Below are positions 6,802 through 7,787 of a stretch of 7,787 bases of DNA, in pieces; positions within the stretch are counted from its first letter, which is position 1, and every line of letters starts with the position of its first letter. The notes beneath the pieces are model-generated. The model saw only the letters and a list, made by a program, of their open reading frames with translations. It did no database searches and was not told the origin of the DNA. Where the stretch lies: NCBI GenBank assembly GCA_021797225.1, contig JAKAAE010000067.1, positions 1 through 7,787 on the forward strand. Reading direction: 5' to 3'. The translations under genes were made by a program, and so were the position numbers. The stretch is from Thermoplasmata archaeon. GTDB lineage: Archaea; Thermoplasmatota; Thermoplasmata; Thermoplasmatales; Thermoplasmataceae.

Positions 6802-6809
6802 TTTATATA
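6802..6809 (+). promoter_or_regulatory. TATA box of the small membrane protein gene (leaderless)
   Basis: TTTATATA, a consensus-grade archaeal box A preceded by AAAA, centred about 25 bp before the ATG at 6830. The transcript should begin at the start codon. Two nearer upstream ATGs (6814, 6820) are out of frame and would lie before the transcription start, which supports 6830. Confidence 0.7.
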
Positions 6810-6829
6810 TATCATGGACATGATCTTAT

Positions 6830-7171
6830 ATGTCAGACAATCAGGATAATTCTATTATGTATGTAATAGCATATCTTATACCCATATTAACAGGTGTGCT
6901 TGTATATATTATGTACAATAATAATAAGAGATTAAAGTTTCATGCAATCCAGGCAATAATTCTAGGCATCGCCATATTGTTTGTTGATGTTATTTTTTAT
7001 ATAATTTCATTTGTTATATTCCCCCCGATATTCTATGCAGGTTATATTATTGAGATAATTCTATGGGTTTATGGCCTGTATGTAGGTTATAAGGCATCAA
7101 TTGGCACAGATATAAGTATTAAATACATAGGAGATTATGCATCGAGCCAGTCCGGTTTCCAGAAACAATAA
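6830..7171 (+). CDS. small membrane protein, DUF4870/Tic20-like
   Basis: A 113-residue integral membrane protein of unknown function. Three hydrophobic segments are visible (about 10-29, 40-65, 68-89), separated by a short charged loop with NNNKRLKFHAIQA (30-42). This Arg/Lys-x-x-x-HAxQA motif just before the second helix, together with the size and the three-helix layout, is what places it in the DUF4870/Tic20-like group; no enzymatic residue stands out. The C-terminal 20 residues are polar (DYASSQSGFQKQ). No signal peptide distinct from the first helix. It stands alone, divergent from the hem operon, with its own leaderless promoter, and ends in tandem TAA TAA stops. Family assignment is by motif and topology only; role unknown. 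Confidence 0.8.
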   Translation: MSDNQDNSIMYVIAYLIPILTGVLVYIMYNNNKRLKFHAIQAIILGIAILFVDVIFYIISFVIFPPIFYAGYIIEIILWVYGLYVGYKASIGTDISIKYIGDYASSQSGFQKQ

Positions 7172-7365
7172 TAAGTTAATTGCGTAATTATATTTATTTA
7201 GATCAATACTGGCGGGCATCATTTTATCTGTTATTCCGTATAAATCAATTTTATAAAGTTTATATTAATAATAATTATAGGCTTATTTATGATTTTGGCG
7301 ATATATAAAATAAAACAGGACCGTTATATCATGAGAAAAATTTAAAATCAGAGATAATTAAGGGC
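7172..7365. other. convergent intergenic spacer
   Basis: Very AT-rich spacer of 194 bp between two genes whose 3' ends face each other. A weak inverted repeat TAATT-GCGT-AATTA (7177-7190) follows the small membrane protein gene. A TATA-like TTTATAT at 7259-7265 lies about 27 bp before an 18-codon ORF (7289-7345), described as a finding rather than called as a gene. Confidence 0.5.
7336..7340 (-). terminator. possible oligo-T terminator of the esterase gene
   Basis: The minus strand has five T about 26 nt beyond the esterase stop codon, without a hairpin. Position fits an archaeal oligo-T terminator, but runs of five are frequent in this AT-rich spacer. Confidence 0.25.
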
Positions 7366-7787
7366 TCATTCATTTAATTTTGCTATTAAATAAGGCAAGG
7401 ATTCTTCATAACGCGGGGTGTTATAGAAGTGCCCTCCGTTGAATTCCATATATGTGTGTTTTATGTCAAGTAACTCCATTTTTTTATGCAATGTCCTCAT
7501 ACCCATATACAGGCTATATTCATCCTTTGTACCTACATCTAGATATATAGCATCGAGCTTTCTGAGGTTTGATGCATTTGATTCAACATTGTTTACAGGA
7601 TCATACCCGGACCATTTTTTCCATATATCCTCATTGAACATTCCTGTTTCTGTATCAAATGGCAACTCCGGAAGATGATTTTCATTATTATATGAATAAA
7701 ATGCTGACATGCCGATTATATTCAATGTTCTTATTTCATTATCGGTAAGATCGTCTTTCTGTGCCATTTTTTCCATATAAGCAGTTA
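7366..7787 (-). CDS. alpha/beta-hydrolase esterase, C-terminal part (cut by window edge)
   Basis: Putative serine esterase of the esterase-D/enterochelin-esterase-like group. The reading frame stays open to the window end (three more codons precede the internal Met at 7774-7776), so the gene starts outside and about 139 C-terminal residues are visible. Numbered from that Met, LDVGTKDEY (79-87) carries the likely catalytic aspartate D85 at the end of a strand, and NGGHFYNTPRYEESLPYL (113-130) carries the catalytic histidine H116 (codon 7429-7431), with the RYEES-P ending typical of this family. The nucleophile serine (GxSxG) must lie upstream of the window. Residues 44-66, with several Trp and Asn, probably form part of a cap. 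Substrate unknown; whether it is secreted cannot be judged without the N-terminus. The gene converges with the small membrane protein gene. Confidence 0.85.
   Translation of the reverse strand, partial: TAYMEKMAQKDDLTDNEIRTLNIIGMSAFYSYNNENHLPELPFDTETGMFNEDIWKKWSGYDPVNNVESNASNLRKLDAIYLDVGTKDEYSLYMGMRTLHKKMELLDIKHTYMEFNGGHFYNTPRYEESLPYLIAKLNE

Noticed and set aside
6726..6866. ORF of about 46 codons between hemL and the small membrane protein gene
   Set aside because: No TATA box at the right distance, AT-rich chance composition, and it runs into the next gene out of frame past that gene's strong promoter.
1..7787. Mobile element, CRISPR array or defence system
   Set aside because: No repeat-spacer pattern, transposase, integrase or nuclease gene; all long frames are housekeeping, transport or small membrane proteins.

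Overview
The window looks like a stretch of an archaeal chromosome, most likely from the Thermoplasmatales (Ferroplasma or a close relative). The evidence is an aIF1A-RIO1-KH/Dim2 operon, an archaeal-type initiator tRNA with an A1:U72 pair and no encoded CCA, TATA boxes about 25 bp ahead of start codons (leaderless promoters), oligo-T termination and low GC content. The genus is an inference; the domain assignment is solid.

Layout. 53-1801 (-): a long APC-superfamily amino acid permease with its own leaderless promoter and a perfect 15-bp palindrome between TATA box and start codon. 1974-3610 (+): three overlapping genes, aIF1A, RIO1 kinase and a two-KH-domain Dim2/Pno1-like protein, all tied to the small ribosomal subunit and translation initiation. 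3653-3727 (+): initiator tRNA-Met, with its own TATA box. 3725-6526 (-): an overlapping hemL-hemC-hemD operon for tetrapyrrole synthesis; it converges on the tRNA, and the hemD stop codon lies inside the tRNA 3' end. 6527-6829: a 303-bp divergent promoter region. 6830-7171 (+): a small three-helix membrane protein of the DUF4870/Tic20-like type with a clear leaderless promoter. 7172-7365: a 194-bp convergent AT-rich spacer. 7366-7787 (-): the C-terminal part of an alpha/beta-hydrolase esterase, cut by the window edge.

How the genes work together. aIF1A acts in initiation, RIO1 and the KH protein in late 30S maturation, and the initiator tRNA is the P-site ligand of the same step, so 1974-3727 is a functional neighbourhood of small-subunit and start-site genes. 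HemL makes 5-aminolevulinate, HemC polymerises porphobilinogen to hydroxymethylbilane and HemD closes it to uroporphyrinogen III; the glutamyl-tRNA reductase (hemA) and porphobilinogen synthase (hemB) needed to complete the route are not in the window.

I see no CRISPR array, insertion sequence, integrase, toxin-antitoxin pair or defence island. The genes are mostly housekeeping, and I do not think the window holds a new multi-gene system. The less ordinary points are regulatory and architectural: the palindrome over the permease promoter, the tRNA/hemD overlap, the unclear hemD start and a possible leaderless mini-ORF in the last spacer.
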